A stretch of 64,000 nucleotides of DNA from Pseudomonas jessenii (GTDB lineage Bacteria > Pseudomonadota > Gammaproteobacteria > Pseudomonadales > Pseudomonadaceae). Location: NCBI RefSeq assembly GCF_002236115.1, contig NZ_NIWT01000002.1:248001-312000 (forward strand), given 5' to 3'. The notes beneath the pieces were generated by a model. That model saw nothing but the letters and a program-made list of their open reading frames with translations, made no database searches and was not told the origin of the DNA. Position numbers and translations under genes: made by a program. This document shows positions 47,596 to 56,561 of the stretch, piece by piece. How positions within the stretch are numbered: position 1 is the stretch's first letter; every line of letters starts with the position of its first letter.

Positions 47596-50500
47596 TTACA
47601 ATGGTATGTACCGGCTCAACAACGCCCGCAACGCCGCCGGTTTCACCGGTTTGGCCAAGTAATCCAGCCCCGCGGCATGCACCAGGTCGACCGTCTCCGG
47701 CCGGCCATCGGCGCTGATCACCACGCCAGGGACCGGCTCGCCCATTTGCGTGCGCAACCAGGCCATCAAATCGGTTCCGGTCTCGCCATGATCGAGGTGG
47801 TAGTCCACCAGCGCCAATTGCGGGCGCATGCCTTCGCCCAGCAACGCGGCGCATTCCTCGCGATTGCGCGCGGTCCAGACCTGGCAACCCCAGCGGCTGA
47901 GCAGGCTGTTCATGCCGATCAGGATGCTGTCTTCATTATCGATACAGAGCACCTGCGCGCCATTGAGCAATTTGCCATTGAACTCGGCGACCTTGACCGG
48001 CGCTGCGGTTTGCGCCCGGGCCAGCGGCACACTGACGCTGAACACGCTACCGCGTCCCGGCCAGGAGCGTACGCGCAAGGTATGACCGAGCACGCGACAT
48101 AGCCCGTCGGCAATCGCCAGCCCCAGGCCGAGGCCTTTTTCGGCTCGGGTCTGGTGGCTGTCGAGGCGCTTGAACTCTTCGAAAATCACCTGCAATTTAT
48201 CTTCCGGAATACCTGGCCCGCGGTCCCAGACTTCCAGGCACAGTTGCTCCTTGTGCCGGCGAACCCCCAGTAGTACCGGCCCTTTGCCGTAGCGGAAAGC
48301 GTTGGTCAGGAAGTTCTGCAAAATCCGTCGCAGCAATTTGATGTCGCTGTCGACCCGTAACGTGCTTGCGCGAACCCGGAACTCCAGTTTTTGCTCTCGC
48401 GCCAGCACCTTGAACTCTGTACCGAGGGTATCGAACAGTTCGTTGAGGGCGAATGGCTGGCGATTCGGATTGATCTTGCCGTTTTCCAGGCGGGAAATGT
48501 CCAGCAAGTCGCTGATCAAGTCCTCGGCCGAGCGCAGCGAACTGTCCAGGTGTCCGACCAGTTTCTGCGCTTCGCCGGACAAACCATCTTCCTGATGGGA
48601 GAGGGCGGCGGAGAACAGACGCGCCGCGTTCAACGGTTGCATCAAGTCATGGCTGACGGCCGCGAGGAAACGGGTCTTGGACTGGTTGGCCGCCTCGGCG
48701 GTGCCTTTGGCTTCGGTCAGGGCAACGTTGAGCTGCGATAATTCGTGGGTCCGTTCGGTGACCCGTTGCTCCAGGCCTTCGTTGGCTTCGGTCAGCGCCT
48801 GTTCGGCTTCGCGGAACGCGGTGATGTCGGTGAAACTCATGACGAAGCCGCCGCCGGGCATCGGATTGCCGATCAGTTCGATCACCCGGCCATTGGGGAA
48901 CATCCGCTCGGAAGTATGCGCGCGGCCCTGACGCATCCAGTGCAGGCGGCGGGCAACGTGCACTTCGGCTTCGCCGGGGCCGCACAATCCGCGCTCGGCG
49001 TTGTAGCGAATGATGTCGGCAATGGGGCGGCCGATACTGATCAAGCCGTCCGGGTAATTGAACAGTTCAAGATAGCGGCGGTTCCAGGCCACCAGTTTCA
49101 GCGACTGGTCGACCACGCTGATGCCCTGGGTGATGTTCTCGATGGCGCCTTGCAGCAAGGCGCGGTTGAATTGCAGCACCTCCGAGGCTTCGTCGGCGAT
49201 GCGCACGACGTCCTCCAGTTGCATCTCCCGGCCTTCAATGGCGGCTTTTACCACCGCGCGGGTCGAAGAGGCACCCAGCACACCGGCCAGCAAGCGTTCG
49301 GTGTGGGAGATCCATTCACTGTCGGCGTTCTGGTTAGGGTTGAAGCCCTTGCCCTGGCGATAGGCAAAACGGATGAAGCTTTGACGGGCGCGTTCTTCGC
49401 CGACGAAGCGCGCCGCCAGTTGCAGCAGGTCATTGATCTGCACTGCCAGCATCGAGCGTGCGCTGGGGCGGGCGCTGATTTCCTGGCCGATGAAGCGACC
49501 TGCCTGCCAGTGCTCGGAAACCCGGGTGCGGGACAGCACCGAGACCCAGGCGAACAATGTGAAGTTGCCTGCCAGCGACAGCACCACGCCCTGGGTCAGC
49601 GGGGTGATCGGCAGGTTCAGTGGATTGCTGTGCAACCAGGCCAGCCCCGGGAACGTGTTCAAGGACAGGCCGAGACTGAGGGCGGCAATCGGCAGGATCA
49701 AGGTGTAGAACCACAGGAAGGTGCCTGCGGCGAGGCCAGCGAAAACACCGCGGCGGTTGGCCTGTTTCCAGTACAGGGCGCCGAGCATGGCGGGGGCCAG
49801 CTGGGTCACGGCAGCGAAGGCGATCTGGCCGATTGTCGCCAGGCTGGCGGTCGAGCCCAGCAGGCGATAACTGACGTAGGCCAGCAGCAGAATCACCACG
49901 ATGCTGACGCGGCGCACCGACAGCATCCACTGGCGGAACACTTCGAACGGGCGCTCGGCGTTGTTGCGACGCAGCAGCCAAGGCAGCAGCATGTCGTTGG
50001 ACACCATGGTCGACAGCGCCACGCTGGCCACGATCACCATGCCGGTGGCGGCCGATGCACCACCGATAAACGCCAGCAGGGCCAACGCCGGATGCGCCTG
50101 GGCCAGGGGCAGGCTGATGACAAACGAGTCCGGCAACACCGAGCTGGGCAGCATCATCTGGCCGGCCAGGGCGATCGGCACGACAAACAAGGCGGCGAGG
50201 GCGAGGTAGGCCGGGAATACCCACTTGGCCAGGCGCAGATCCTGGGGATCGATGTTCTCGACAACGGTCACGTGGAACTGCCGTGGCAGGCAAATGATCG
50301 CCATCATCGCCACACCGGTCTGCACCACCATCGACGGCCAGTTGATGGTTTCCTTCCAGTACTGTTCAAGGCGCGGCGCAAGCATGGCCTGGTCGAACAG
50401 GTCGTCGAAACCGTCGTACAGGCCATAGGTCACGAAGGCGCCGACGGCGAGAAACGCGAACAGCTTCACCAATGATTCGAAGGCGATGGCCAGCACCATG

Positions 50501-51066
50501 CCGCGGTGGTGCTCCGTGGCGTCGAGGTTGCGGGTACCGAAGACGATGGTGAACAGCGCCAGCACTAGCGACACAATCAGAGCGGTGTCCTGGGCACGGG
50601 TGCCCATGGCGTCGGCACCGGCGCCGATAAGCAGGTTCACGCCGAGCACGATGCCTTTGAGCTGTAGCGCAATGTAGGGCAACACACCGACCAGGCAAAT
50701 CAGCGCCACCACCACCGCCAGCGACTGGGATTTGCCATAGCGTGCGGCGATGAAGTCGGCGATCGATGTGATGTTCTCCTGTTTGCTGATCATCACCATT
50801 TTTTGCAGGACCCACGGCGCGCCGACCAGCAACAGGATCGGCCCGAGGTAGATCGGCAGGAACGACCAGAGCTGTTCGGCGGCCTGGCCCACGGCGCCGA
50901 AAAAGGTCCAGCTGGTGCAGTAGACAGCCAGCGACAGGCTATACACCCACGCCCGCACACGCGGCGGCAAGGGCGCGCTGCGACGGTCGCCATAGAAGGC
51001 GATGGCGAACAGGATGGCCATATAGGCCAGGGCGACGACGGCAATCAGCCCGGTGGACAGCGACAT
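47596..51066 (-). CDS. CbrA-like sodium:solute symporter / hybrid sensor histidine kinase
   Basis: A 1156-residue membrane sensor. Residues about 1-500 form a sodium:solute-symporter-like domain with 13-14 hydrophobic segments (YCTSWTFFGAVGQAA, ITSIADFIAARYGKSQSLA). Next come a PAS domain (about 620-720), HisKA with the phospho-His in AAVSHDLMQPLNAARL, HATPase_c (DRGPGIPEDKL, GLGLGLAIADGL), and a C-terminal receiver with Asp in LALVDYHLDHGETG. The last part is missing from CbrA itself, so this is a separate hybrid kinase. Met at 51066 has GGAG upstream. No response regulator gene is adjacent. Confidence 0.93.
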   Translation of the reverse strand: MSLSTGLIAVVALAYMAILFAIAFYGDRRSAPLPPRVRAWVYSLSLAVYCTSWTFFGAVGQAAEQLWSFLPIYLGPILLLVGAPWVLQKMVMISKQENITSIADFIAARYGKSQSLAVVVALICLVGVLPYIALQLKGIVLGVNLLIGAGADAMGTRAQDTALIVSLVLALFTIVFGTRNLDATEHHRGMVLAIAFESLVKLFAFLAVGAFVTYGLYDGFDDLFDQAMLAPRLEQYWKETINWPSMVVQTGVAMMAIICLPRQFHVTVVENIDPQDLRLAKWVFPAYLALAALFVVPIALAGQMMLPSSVLPDSFVISLPLAQAHPALALLAFIGGASAATGMVIVASVALSTMVSNDMLLPWLLRRNNAERPFEVFRQWMLSVRRVSIVVILLLAYVSYRLLGSTASLATIGQIAFAAVTQLAPAMLGALYWKQANRRGVFAGLAAGTFLWFYTLILPIAALSLGLSLNTFPGLAWLHSNPLNLPITPLTQGVVLSLAGNFTLFAWVSVLSRTRVSEHWQAGRFIGQEISARPSARSMLAVQINDLLQLAARFVGEERARQSFIRFAYRQGKGFNPNQNADSEWISHTERLLAGVLGASSTRAVVKAAIEGREMQLEDVVRIADEASEVLQFNRALLQGAIENITQGISVVDQSLKLVAWNRRYLELFNYPDGLISIGRPIADIIRYNAERGLCGPGEAEVHVARRLHWMRQGRAHTSERMFPNGRVIELIGNPMPGGGFVMSFTDITAFREAEQALTEANEGLEQRVTERTHELSQLNVALTEAKGTAEAANQSKTRFLAAVSHDLMQPLNAARLFSAALSHQEDGLSGEAQKLVGHLDSSLRSAEDLISDLLDISRLENGKINPNRQPFALNELFDTLGTEFKVLAREQKLEFRVRASTLRVDSDIKLLRRILQNFLTNAFRYGKGPVLLGVRRHKEQLCLEVWDRGPGIPEDKLQVIFEEFKRLDSHQTRAEKGLGLGLAIADGLCRVLGHTLRVRSWPGRGSVFSVSVPLARAQTAAPVKVAEFNGKLLNGAQVLCIDNEDSILIGMNSLLSRWGCQVWTARNREECAALLGEGMRPQLALVDYHLDHGETGTDLMAWLRTQMGEPVPGVVISADGRPETVDLVHAAGLDYLAKPVKPAALRALLSRYIPL

Positions 51067-51199
51067 GGGGACTCCAGACAAAAGACATCCGGACCTCCCG
51101 CCCGGACAGACAGTCTCGCACGACCGCCAGCGTTAGTCAGTGTCGACCAAGGTCGTGGCGTGGCGGGGTGTCGCAGGGGGATTTGCAGTGTCTGGACGG

Positions 51200-51284
51200 G
51201 CCCCATCGCGAGCAAGCTCGCTCCCACATTTGCCCTGTGTTCGCCCCCCCCCCCCCTGTGGGAGCGAGCTTGCTCGCGATAGGG
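51200..51284. repeat. REPIN with a 13-C run in the loop
   Basis: CCATCGCGAGCAAGCTCGC (from 51203) and GTGGGAGCGAGCTTGCTCGC (to 51279) inverted. The spacer contains 13 consecutive C at 51244-51256. Confidence 0.9.
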
Positions 51285-51287
51285 GAC

Positions 51288-51824
51288 TTACTGGCTGAAC
51301 GCGATCTCGATCAACCGATGCAACTCTTCGATCTCCAGCGGCGCCTCGGCAAACAGGATGCGAAACACCGTCGGCGCGGCGATCAGATTGATCAACCGAT
51401 CGACACTGGGCCTGGGCTCATCCGGATAGCGATCCAGAATCGTCTGCAATTGCCCGCCGATGATTGTCGCGCAATAACTCGGCTTCAGTGCCGCCTGCAC
51501 GTCGCACAGCATGTTGCGGCCGGGCTCGGAACTCATTTCGTCCAGGTACTGCTCCGCCCAAGCCCGCACGTCGCCGTGAAGGCTGCCGGTGTTGGCCGGT
51601 TCGTTGTCGGGCTGCATGCGGGCGAGGGCGACGTCTGCCAGCAGCGCCGACACATCGCCCCAGCGTCGATAGATGGTGGACGGCGTGACGCCCGCGCGCG
51701 CTGCAATTTGCGGCACCGTCACGCTGGCGCGGTCCTGCTCCTCAAGGAGTTGGCGCACGGCCGAATGAATCGACTCTTGCACCCGGGCGCTGCGGCCGCC
51801 GGGGCGTAATGTGGGAGCTGTCAT
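51288..51824 (-). CDS. TetR family transcriptional regulator
   Basis: A 178-residue repressor. The N-terminal HTH (VPQIAARAGVTPSTIYRRWGDVSALLADVAL) is typical; the C-terminal ligand domain is family-variable, with DVRAWAEQYLDEMSSEPGRNM. The Met at 51824 (MTAPTLRPGGRS) was chosen because upstream codons lack TetR character. It is divergent from an MFS gene across a 148-base gap that holds a long inverted repeat, the likely operator. Confidence 0.9.
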   Translation of the reverse strand: MTAPTLRPGGRSARVQESIHSAVRQLLEEQDRASVTVPQIAARAGVTPSTIYRRWGDVSALLADVALARMQPDNEPANTGSLHGDVRAWAEQYLDEMSSEPGRNMLCDVQAALKPSYCATIIGGQLQTILDRYPDEPRPSVDRLINLIAAPTVFRILFAEAPLEIEELHRLIEIAFSQ

Positions 51825-51928
51825 CTTGTGTTTCCTGTATTGCACCGGATCTTGCGGCTGGCAACCGGTCCCTAAAGCCATGCATCGGACCTTAACACAA
51901 AGAATTTGCTTTAAGAGGGATCCAGTAG

Positions 51929-51969
51929 CACACTCCGCAAAAGCAAAAAATTAGCTTTTGCGGAGTGTG
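51929..51969. promoter_or_regulatory. 16-bp inverted repeat: TetR operator and/or ribosome-site hairpin
   Basis: CACACTCCGCAAAAGC (51929-51944) and GCTTTTGCGGAGTGTG (51954-51969) form a perfect 16-bp inverted repeat around an AT-only loop. The right arm contains the GGAG ribosome site (51962-51965) of the MFS gene that starts at 51973. It may be the TetR operator, an mRNA hairpin hiding the ribosome site, or both. Confidence 0.75.
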
Positions 51970-51972
51970 TCG

Positions 51973-53163
51973 ATGCCCGGTTCTCATTCAAATCGTGCCA
52001 GCCTGTGGTTTTTGGCCGTTACCTTGCTCAGTTTCCTGGCGGCCTCCACTGCGCCGACGCCGCTGTATCACCTGTATCAGGAGCAGATGCAGTTTTCGGC
52101 AGCGACCCTGACCCTGATTTTCGGCGTGTACGCCCTCAGCCTGTTGGCGGCGTTGCTGACGGTCGGCTCGCTGTCGGATTACCTGGGGCGCAAACCGGTG
52201 ATCTTTACGGCGGTGATGCTGAACATCCTGGCGATGTTGCTGTTTATCCATGCCGACAGCGTCGCCTGGCTGATCAATGCCCGGGTGCTGCAGGGGTTCG
52301 CCACCGGCATGGCAACCGCGGTTCTGAGTGCAACGCTGCTCGACACCGACCGCGAGCAGGGGCCGCTGGTCAACAGCGTCGCGCCTTTACTCGGGATGGC
52401 TCTGGGGGCGCTGGGTTGTGGTGTGTTGGCCGAGTTTGCCCCCGCGCCGCTGCATTTGACCTTCTGGCTGCTGCTGGCCCTGTTCGCGATGCAGGCCGTG
52501 TATGTCTGGCGATTGCGGGAAAGCGTCTCGCGCCAGCCCGGTGTATGGGCCTCATTGCGACCGACCCTGCATGTGCCGGCTCAGGCACGTTCCACTTTGT
52601 GGCGGGTGTTGCCGCTCAACACGGCGGTCTGGGCACTCGGCGGTTTTTACGCGTCGCTGGCACCTTCGCTGGTGCGCACGGCGACTGGCTCGACCTCGAA
52701 TCTGATTGGCGGGGCGACCGTCGCCGCATTGACGGTGACCGGCGCCCTGATGATTTACACCCTGCGCAATCAGGCTGTGACCAAGGCGCTGCAACTGGGC
52801 GCCTGTTCGCTGCCGGCGGGAGTCGCCCTGATTCTACTGGGCGTGCACAGCGCCAGTTTGCCGCTGTTTTTCCTCGGCACGCTGGTCGCCGGTTGCGGTT
52901 TCGGCGCCGGTTTCCTCGGGGCGGTGCGCAGTCTGGTGCCGCAGGCCTTGCCCCATGAGCGCGCCGGGTTGATGTCGGCATATTATGCGCTGAGTTATCT
53001 GGCGTTCTGCCTCCCGGCGCTATTGGCCGGGAACCTGGAGCGCACTTTTGGTCTGGTGGCAACGACCGATGGTTATGGTGCGATGCTGATTGTGCTGGCT
53101 CTCAGCGCAATGGCGAGTCTACTGCGATCACGCTCGGCCAGGGTCTGCGAGGCCAACCGGTAG
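51973..53163 (+). CDS. MFS transporter, TetR-linked efflux type
   Basis: A 396-residue 12-helix major facilitator. TM1 carries AASTAPTPLYHLYQEQMQFS, loop 2-3 carries the MFS motif GSLSDYLGRKPVIF, and helix 4 carries ARVLQGFATGMATAVLSATLLD. Related proteins are drug or metabolite exporters. The ATG at 51973 has GGAG 7 bases upstream within an inverted repeat. Divergent tetR suggests induction by the exported compound. Confidence 0.9.
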   Translation: MPGSHSNRASLWFLAVTLLSFLAASTAPTPLYHLYQEQMQFSAATLTLIFGVYALSLLAALLTVGSLSDYLGRKPVIFTAVMLNILAMLLFIHADSVAWLINARVLQGFATGMATAVLSATLLDTDREQGPLVNSVAPLLGMALGALGCGVLAEFAPAPLHLTFWLLLALFAMQAVYVWRLRESVSRQPGVWASLRPTLHVPAQARSTLWRVLPLNTAVWALGGFYASLAPSLVRTATGSTSNLIGGATVAALTVTGALMIYTLRNQAVTKALQLGACSLPAGVALILLGVHSASLPLFFLGTLVAGCGFGAGFLGAVRSLVPQALPHERAGLMSAYYALSYLAFCLPALLAGNLERTFGLVATTDGYGAMLIVLALSAMASLLRSRSARVCEANR

Positions 53164-53204
53164 GAACGGCTCGGATATTGGTGATCGAATCGGAAGGGAG
53201 TGTC

Positions 53205-53275
53205 TGACGCTATATAAGTGATATCGATAAGATATAGAGATATTACCCGTTATATAGATATTCTATTCGGATCTA
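53205..53275 (+). promoter_or_regulatory. AT-rich promoter region before the TDT gene
   Basis: About 70 bases of very AT-rich sequence with repeated ATATAG/GATAT words (for example TATATAAGTGATATCGATA, ATAGAGATATT, TATATAGATATT), standing out sharply from the GC-rich surroundings. It lies 40 bases before the transporter start and must include its promoter; the repeats could be regulator sites. Confidence 0.45.
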
Positions 53276-53312
53276 ACATGGGCTCTACCTCACGAGAGGA
53301 CAGGAGTTCGCC

Positions 53313-54464
53313 ATGACATGCGCCAATAGCATCAAGCCCGGAATCAAACCTTTCAGTCATTTGCAGCATCCCCGCGAGGTGATCCGCCAGTTCACCCCCA
53401 ACTGGTTCGCGGCCACCATGGGCACCGGTGTGCTGGCGTTGGCACTGGCGCAGTTGCCGGTCGCCACACCTGCCTTGCACGCCTTTGCCGAAGCCCTCTG
53501 GCTGTTCAATATCGCTCTGTTCCTGCTGTTTACGGCGGTATACACGGCGCGTTGGGTGCTGTTTTTCGACGAGGCGCGGCGGATTTTCGGCCATTCCACG
53601 GTTTCGATGTTTTTCGGCACCATCCCCATGGGGCTGGCGACCATCATCAATGGCTTCCTGGTGTTTGGCCTGCCGCGCTGGGGCGACGGTGTGATTCACC
53701 TCGCCGAGGTGCTGTGGTGGCTGGATGTGGCCATGTCGCTGGCCTGTGGCGTGCTGATTCCCTACATGATGTTCACCCGTCAGGAGCACAGCATTGACCA
53801 GATGACAGCGGTCTGGCTGTTACCGGTGGTCGCGGCAGAAGTGGCGGCCGCCAGCGGGGGCCTGTTGGCGCCGCATTTGGCCGACGCTCATTCGCAACTG
53901 ATAGTGCTGGTGACCAGCTATGTGCTCTGGGCGTTTTCCCTGCCGGTGGCCTTCAGCATCCTGACCATTCTGTTGCTGCGCATGGCCCTGCATAAACTGC
54001 CCCACGAAAACATGGCCGCCTCGAGCTGGCTGGCCCTTGGCCCGATCGGCACCGGTGCCCTGGGCATGCTGGTACTGGGCGGCGATGCACCGCTGATTTT
54101 CGCGGCCAACGGTATGCCGGGAGTCGGTGAGATTGCCGCAGGACTGGGTCTGGTGGCCGGCATCACCCTGTGGGGCTTCGGCCTGTGGTGGATGCTGATG
54201 GCGTTGCTGATCACTGTGCGCTACCTGCGTGCCGGCATTCCCTTCAATCTTGGCTGGTGGGGCTTCACTTTCCCGCTGGGCGTCTATTCTCTGGCGACGT
54301 TGAAACTGGCCAGTATCTTGAGCCTGATGTTCTTCAGTGTGTTTGGCTGCGTGCTGGTGGCGTTGCTGGCGGTGATGTGGCTGATCGTCGGCAAGCGCAC
54401 GGTGCTGGGCGCCTGGCGTGGCGAGCTGTTTGTCTCGCCGTGCATTGCCGGATTGAAGAAATAA
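53313..54464 (+). CDS. TDT family transporter (TehA/SLAC1-like, possible sulfite or tellurite exporter)
   Basis: A 383-residue protein with about ten hydrophobic segments. The opening FTPNWFAATMGTGVLALAL is the TDT/SLAC1 family signature, and VSMFFGTIPMGLATIINGFL and FTFPLGVYSLATLKLA also fit. Members include Ssu1 sulfite pumps, TehA and C4-dicarboxylate carriers; the substrate here cannot be fixed by sequence. The start has AGGAG upstream. It sits behind a very AT-rich promoter region. Confidence 0.9.
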   Translation: MTCANSIKPGIKPFSHLQHPREVIRQFTPNWFAATMGTGVLALALAQLPVATPALHAFAEALWLFNIALFLLFTAVYTARWVLFFDEARRIFGHSTVSMFFGTIPMGLATIINGFLVFGLPRWGDGVIHLAEVLWWLDVAMSLACGVLIPYMMFTRQEHSIDQMTAVWLLPVVAAEVAAASGGLLAPHLADAHSQLIVLVTSYVLWAFSLPVAFSILTILLLRMALHKLPHENMAASSWLALGPIGTGALGMLVLGGDAPLIFAANGMPGVGEIAAGLGLVAGITLWGFGLWWMLMALLITVRYLRAGIPFNLGWWGFTFPLGVYSLATLKLASILSLMFFSVFGCVLVALLAVMWLIVGKRTVLGAWRGELFVSPCIAGLKK

Positions 54465-54474
54465 CCGGCAAAGA

Positions 54475-54541
54475 TTAGGTAAGGTGTGGCCTGGATCGAC
54501 TTTTGATAATCCAATAAGAATCCAGGCCACTCGCTACCTAA
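54475..54541. repeat. Long interrupted inverted repeat between two genes
   Basis: GTGGCCTGGAT (54486-54496) and ATCCAGGCCAC (54520-54530) are an 11-bp perfect pair, and outer TTAGGT/ACCTAA (54475-54480 with 54536-54541) extend it. The loop of 23 bases is AT-rich. It lacks a following T-run on either side, so it is not a standard terminator. Its role is unknown. Confidence 0.6.
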
Positions 54542-54560
54542 CATCAGGGACACATGGAAG

Positions 54561-56435
54561 ATGAGTCACCCCTCACAGTTCACCTTGCTGCGCACCCGGC
54601 GCTTCCTGCCGTTCTTCATCACCCAGTCCCTCGGGGCGTTCAACGACAACGTGTTCAAGCAGTCGTTGATCCTGGCCATTCTGTACAAGCTGACCATCGA
54701 AGGTGACCGCTCTGTCTGGGTCAATCTGTGTGCGCTGCTGTTTATCCTGCCGTTTTTCCTGTTCTCGGCCCTGGCCGGGCAATTCGGGGAAAAGTTCGCC
54801 AAGGACGCGTTGATCCGCCTGATCAAGCTTGGGGAAATCGCCATCATGGCGGTCGGCGCCGTCGGCTTCATGTTCGATCACCTGTCGTTGATGCTGCTGG
54901 CGCTGTTCGCCATGGGCACCCATTCGGCGCTGTTCGGGCCGGTGAAGTACTCGATCCTGCCGCAGGCCCTGCGGGAAGATGAGCTGGTAGGCGGCAACGG
55001 CCTGGTGGAAATGGGCACCTTCCTGGCGATCCTGGCCGGTACCATTGGCGCCGGGGTCATGATGTCTTCGGCGCATTACGCGCCGGTGGTGTCCACGGCG
55101 ATCATCGGCATTGCCGTGCTCGGCTACCTGGCCAGCCGCAGCATTCCCCGGGCGGCGGCGGCCACGCCGCAAATGCGCCTGAACTGGAACATTTTCAGCC
55201 AGTCCTGGGCCACGTTGAAGCTGGGCCTGGGGCAAACACCGGCGGTGTCACGCTCGATTGTCGGCAACTCGTGGTTCTGGTTTGTCGGGGCGATTTACCT
55301 GACGCAGATCCCGGCCTATGCCAAGGAATGGATGCACGGCGACGAAACCGTTGTGACGCTGATTCTGACGGTGTTCTCGGTCGGCATCGCATTGGGTTCG
55401 ATGCTGTGCGAGAAACTCTCCGGGCGCAAAGTCGAGATTGGTCTGGTGCCGTTCGGATCGTTCGGCCTGACCGTTTTCGGCCTGCTGCTGTGGTGGCATT
55501 CCGGCTCAATACCGGAAAGCGCCGCCGGCCATGGCTGGATCGAGATCCTCGGTTTTGGCCACGCCTGGCTGGTGTTGCTCGACATCCTCGGCCTGGGTGT
55601 CTTCGGCGGTTTCTATATCGTGCCGCTTTACGCGCTGATCCAGTCGCGTACCGCCGAGAACGAGCGGGCGCGGGTGATTGCCGCCAACAACATCCTCAAT
55701 GCGTTGTTCATGGTGGTGTCGGCGATTGTCTCGATCGTCTTGCTGAGTGTGGCCAAGCTGTCGATCCCGCAACTGTTCCTGGTGGTGTCGTTGCTGAACA
55801 TCGGCGTCAACGCCTACATCTTCAAGATCGTCCCCGAGTTCACCATGCGTTTCATGATCTGGCTGCTCAGCCATTCCATGTACCGCGTCGAACATCGCAA
55901 TCTGGATTTGATTCCCGATGAGGGCGCGGCGTTGCTGGTGTGCAATCACGTGTCATTCGTCGACGCCTTGCTGATTGGCGGCGCGGTACGTCGGCCGATT
56001 CGCTTTGTCATGTACTACAAGATCTACAACCTGCCGGTGTTGAACTTCATCTTCCGTACCGCGGGGACGATTCCGATTGCCGGGCGCCAGGAAGACATCC
56101 AGATATATGAGCAAGCCTTCACGCGCATTGCCCGGTATCTGAAGGACGGTGAGTTGGTGTGCATTTTCCCCGAGGGTAAATTGACCGCCGATGGCGAGAT
56201 CAATGAGTTCAAGGGCGGCTTGACGCGGATTCTCGAAGAGACCCCGGTGCCGGTGATTCCGTTGGCTTTGCAGGGGTTGTGGGGGAGTTTCTTCAGCCGC
56301 GATCCGGGTAAAGGACTGTTTCGCCGGTTGTGGTCGCGGGTGACGTTGGTGGCAGGGCCGGCGGTGGCGGTTGAGGTGGCGGAGCCGGTCAAGTTGCAGG
56401 CGTTGGTGGGGGATTTGCGTGGGGCCGTCAGATAG
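54561..56435 (+). CDS. MFS permease-PlsC acyltransferase fusion (LplT-PlsC-like)
   Basis: A 624-residue fusion. Residues 1-420 form an MFS lysophospholipid-transporter-like domain (FFITQSLGAFNDNVFKQSLILAIL, ALFGPVKYSILPQAL). Residues about 430-600 form a PlsC acyltransferase with NHVSFVDALL (the NHxxxxD motif; His and Asp present) and CIFPEGKLTADGEI. It looks like the Aas/LplT remodelling system without the AMP-binding acyl-ACP synthetase domain. It probably flips and re-acylates lysophospholipids at the inner membrane. Confidence 0.9.
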   Translation: MSHPSQFTLLRTRRFLPFFITQSLGAFNDNVFKQSLILAILYKLTIEGDRSVWVNLCALLFILPFFLFSALAGQFGEKFAKDALIRLIKLGEIAIMAVGAVGFMFDHLSLMLLALFAMGTHSALFGPVKYSILPQALREDELVGGNGLVEMGTFLAILAGTIGAGVMMSSAHYAPVVSTAIIGIAVLGYLASRSIPRAAAATPQMRLNWNIFSQSWATLKLGLGQTPAVSRSIVGNSWFWFVGAIYLTQIPAYAKEWMHGDETVVTLILTVFSVGIALGSMLCEKLSGRKVEIGLVPFGSFGLTVFGLLLWWHSGSIPESAAGHGWIEILGFGHAWLVLLDILGLGVFGGFYIVPLYALIQSRTAENERARVIAANNILNALFMVVSAIVSIVLLSVAKLSIPQLFLVVSLLNIGVNAYIFKIVPEFTMRFMIWLLSHSMYRVEHRNLDLIPDEGAALLVCNHVSFVDALLIGGAVRRPIRFVMYYKIYNLPVLNFIFRTAGTIPIAGRQEDIQIYEQAFTRIARYLKDGELVCIFPEGKLTADGEINEFKGGLTRILEETPVPVIPLALQGLWGSFFSRDPGKGLFRRLWSRVTLVAGPAVAVEVAEPVKLQALVGDLRGAVR

Positions 56436-56448
56436 CGGTTGTATGCGC

Positions 56449-56553
56449 GGGCCGCTTCGCGAGCAGGCTCGCTCCCACAAGGGATCCACGGTGTGTCGCA
56501 GATTGTCGCAACACCTTCGATTCCTGTGGGAGCGAGCTTGCTCGCGATGGCGG
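56449..56553. repeat. REPIN
   Basis: CTTCGCGAGCAGGCTCGCTC (from 56455) and GTGGGAGCGAGCTTGCTCGC (to 56545) inverted, between the convergent MFS-PlsC and SMR genes. Confidence 0.88.
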
Positions 56554-56561
56554 TCTGAAAG

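Noticed and set aside
53205..53275. The AT-rich block as a phage or island boundary
   Set aside because: Genes on both sides look native in composition, there is no integrase and no tRNA end here.
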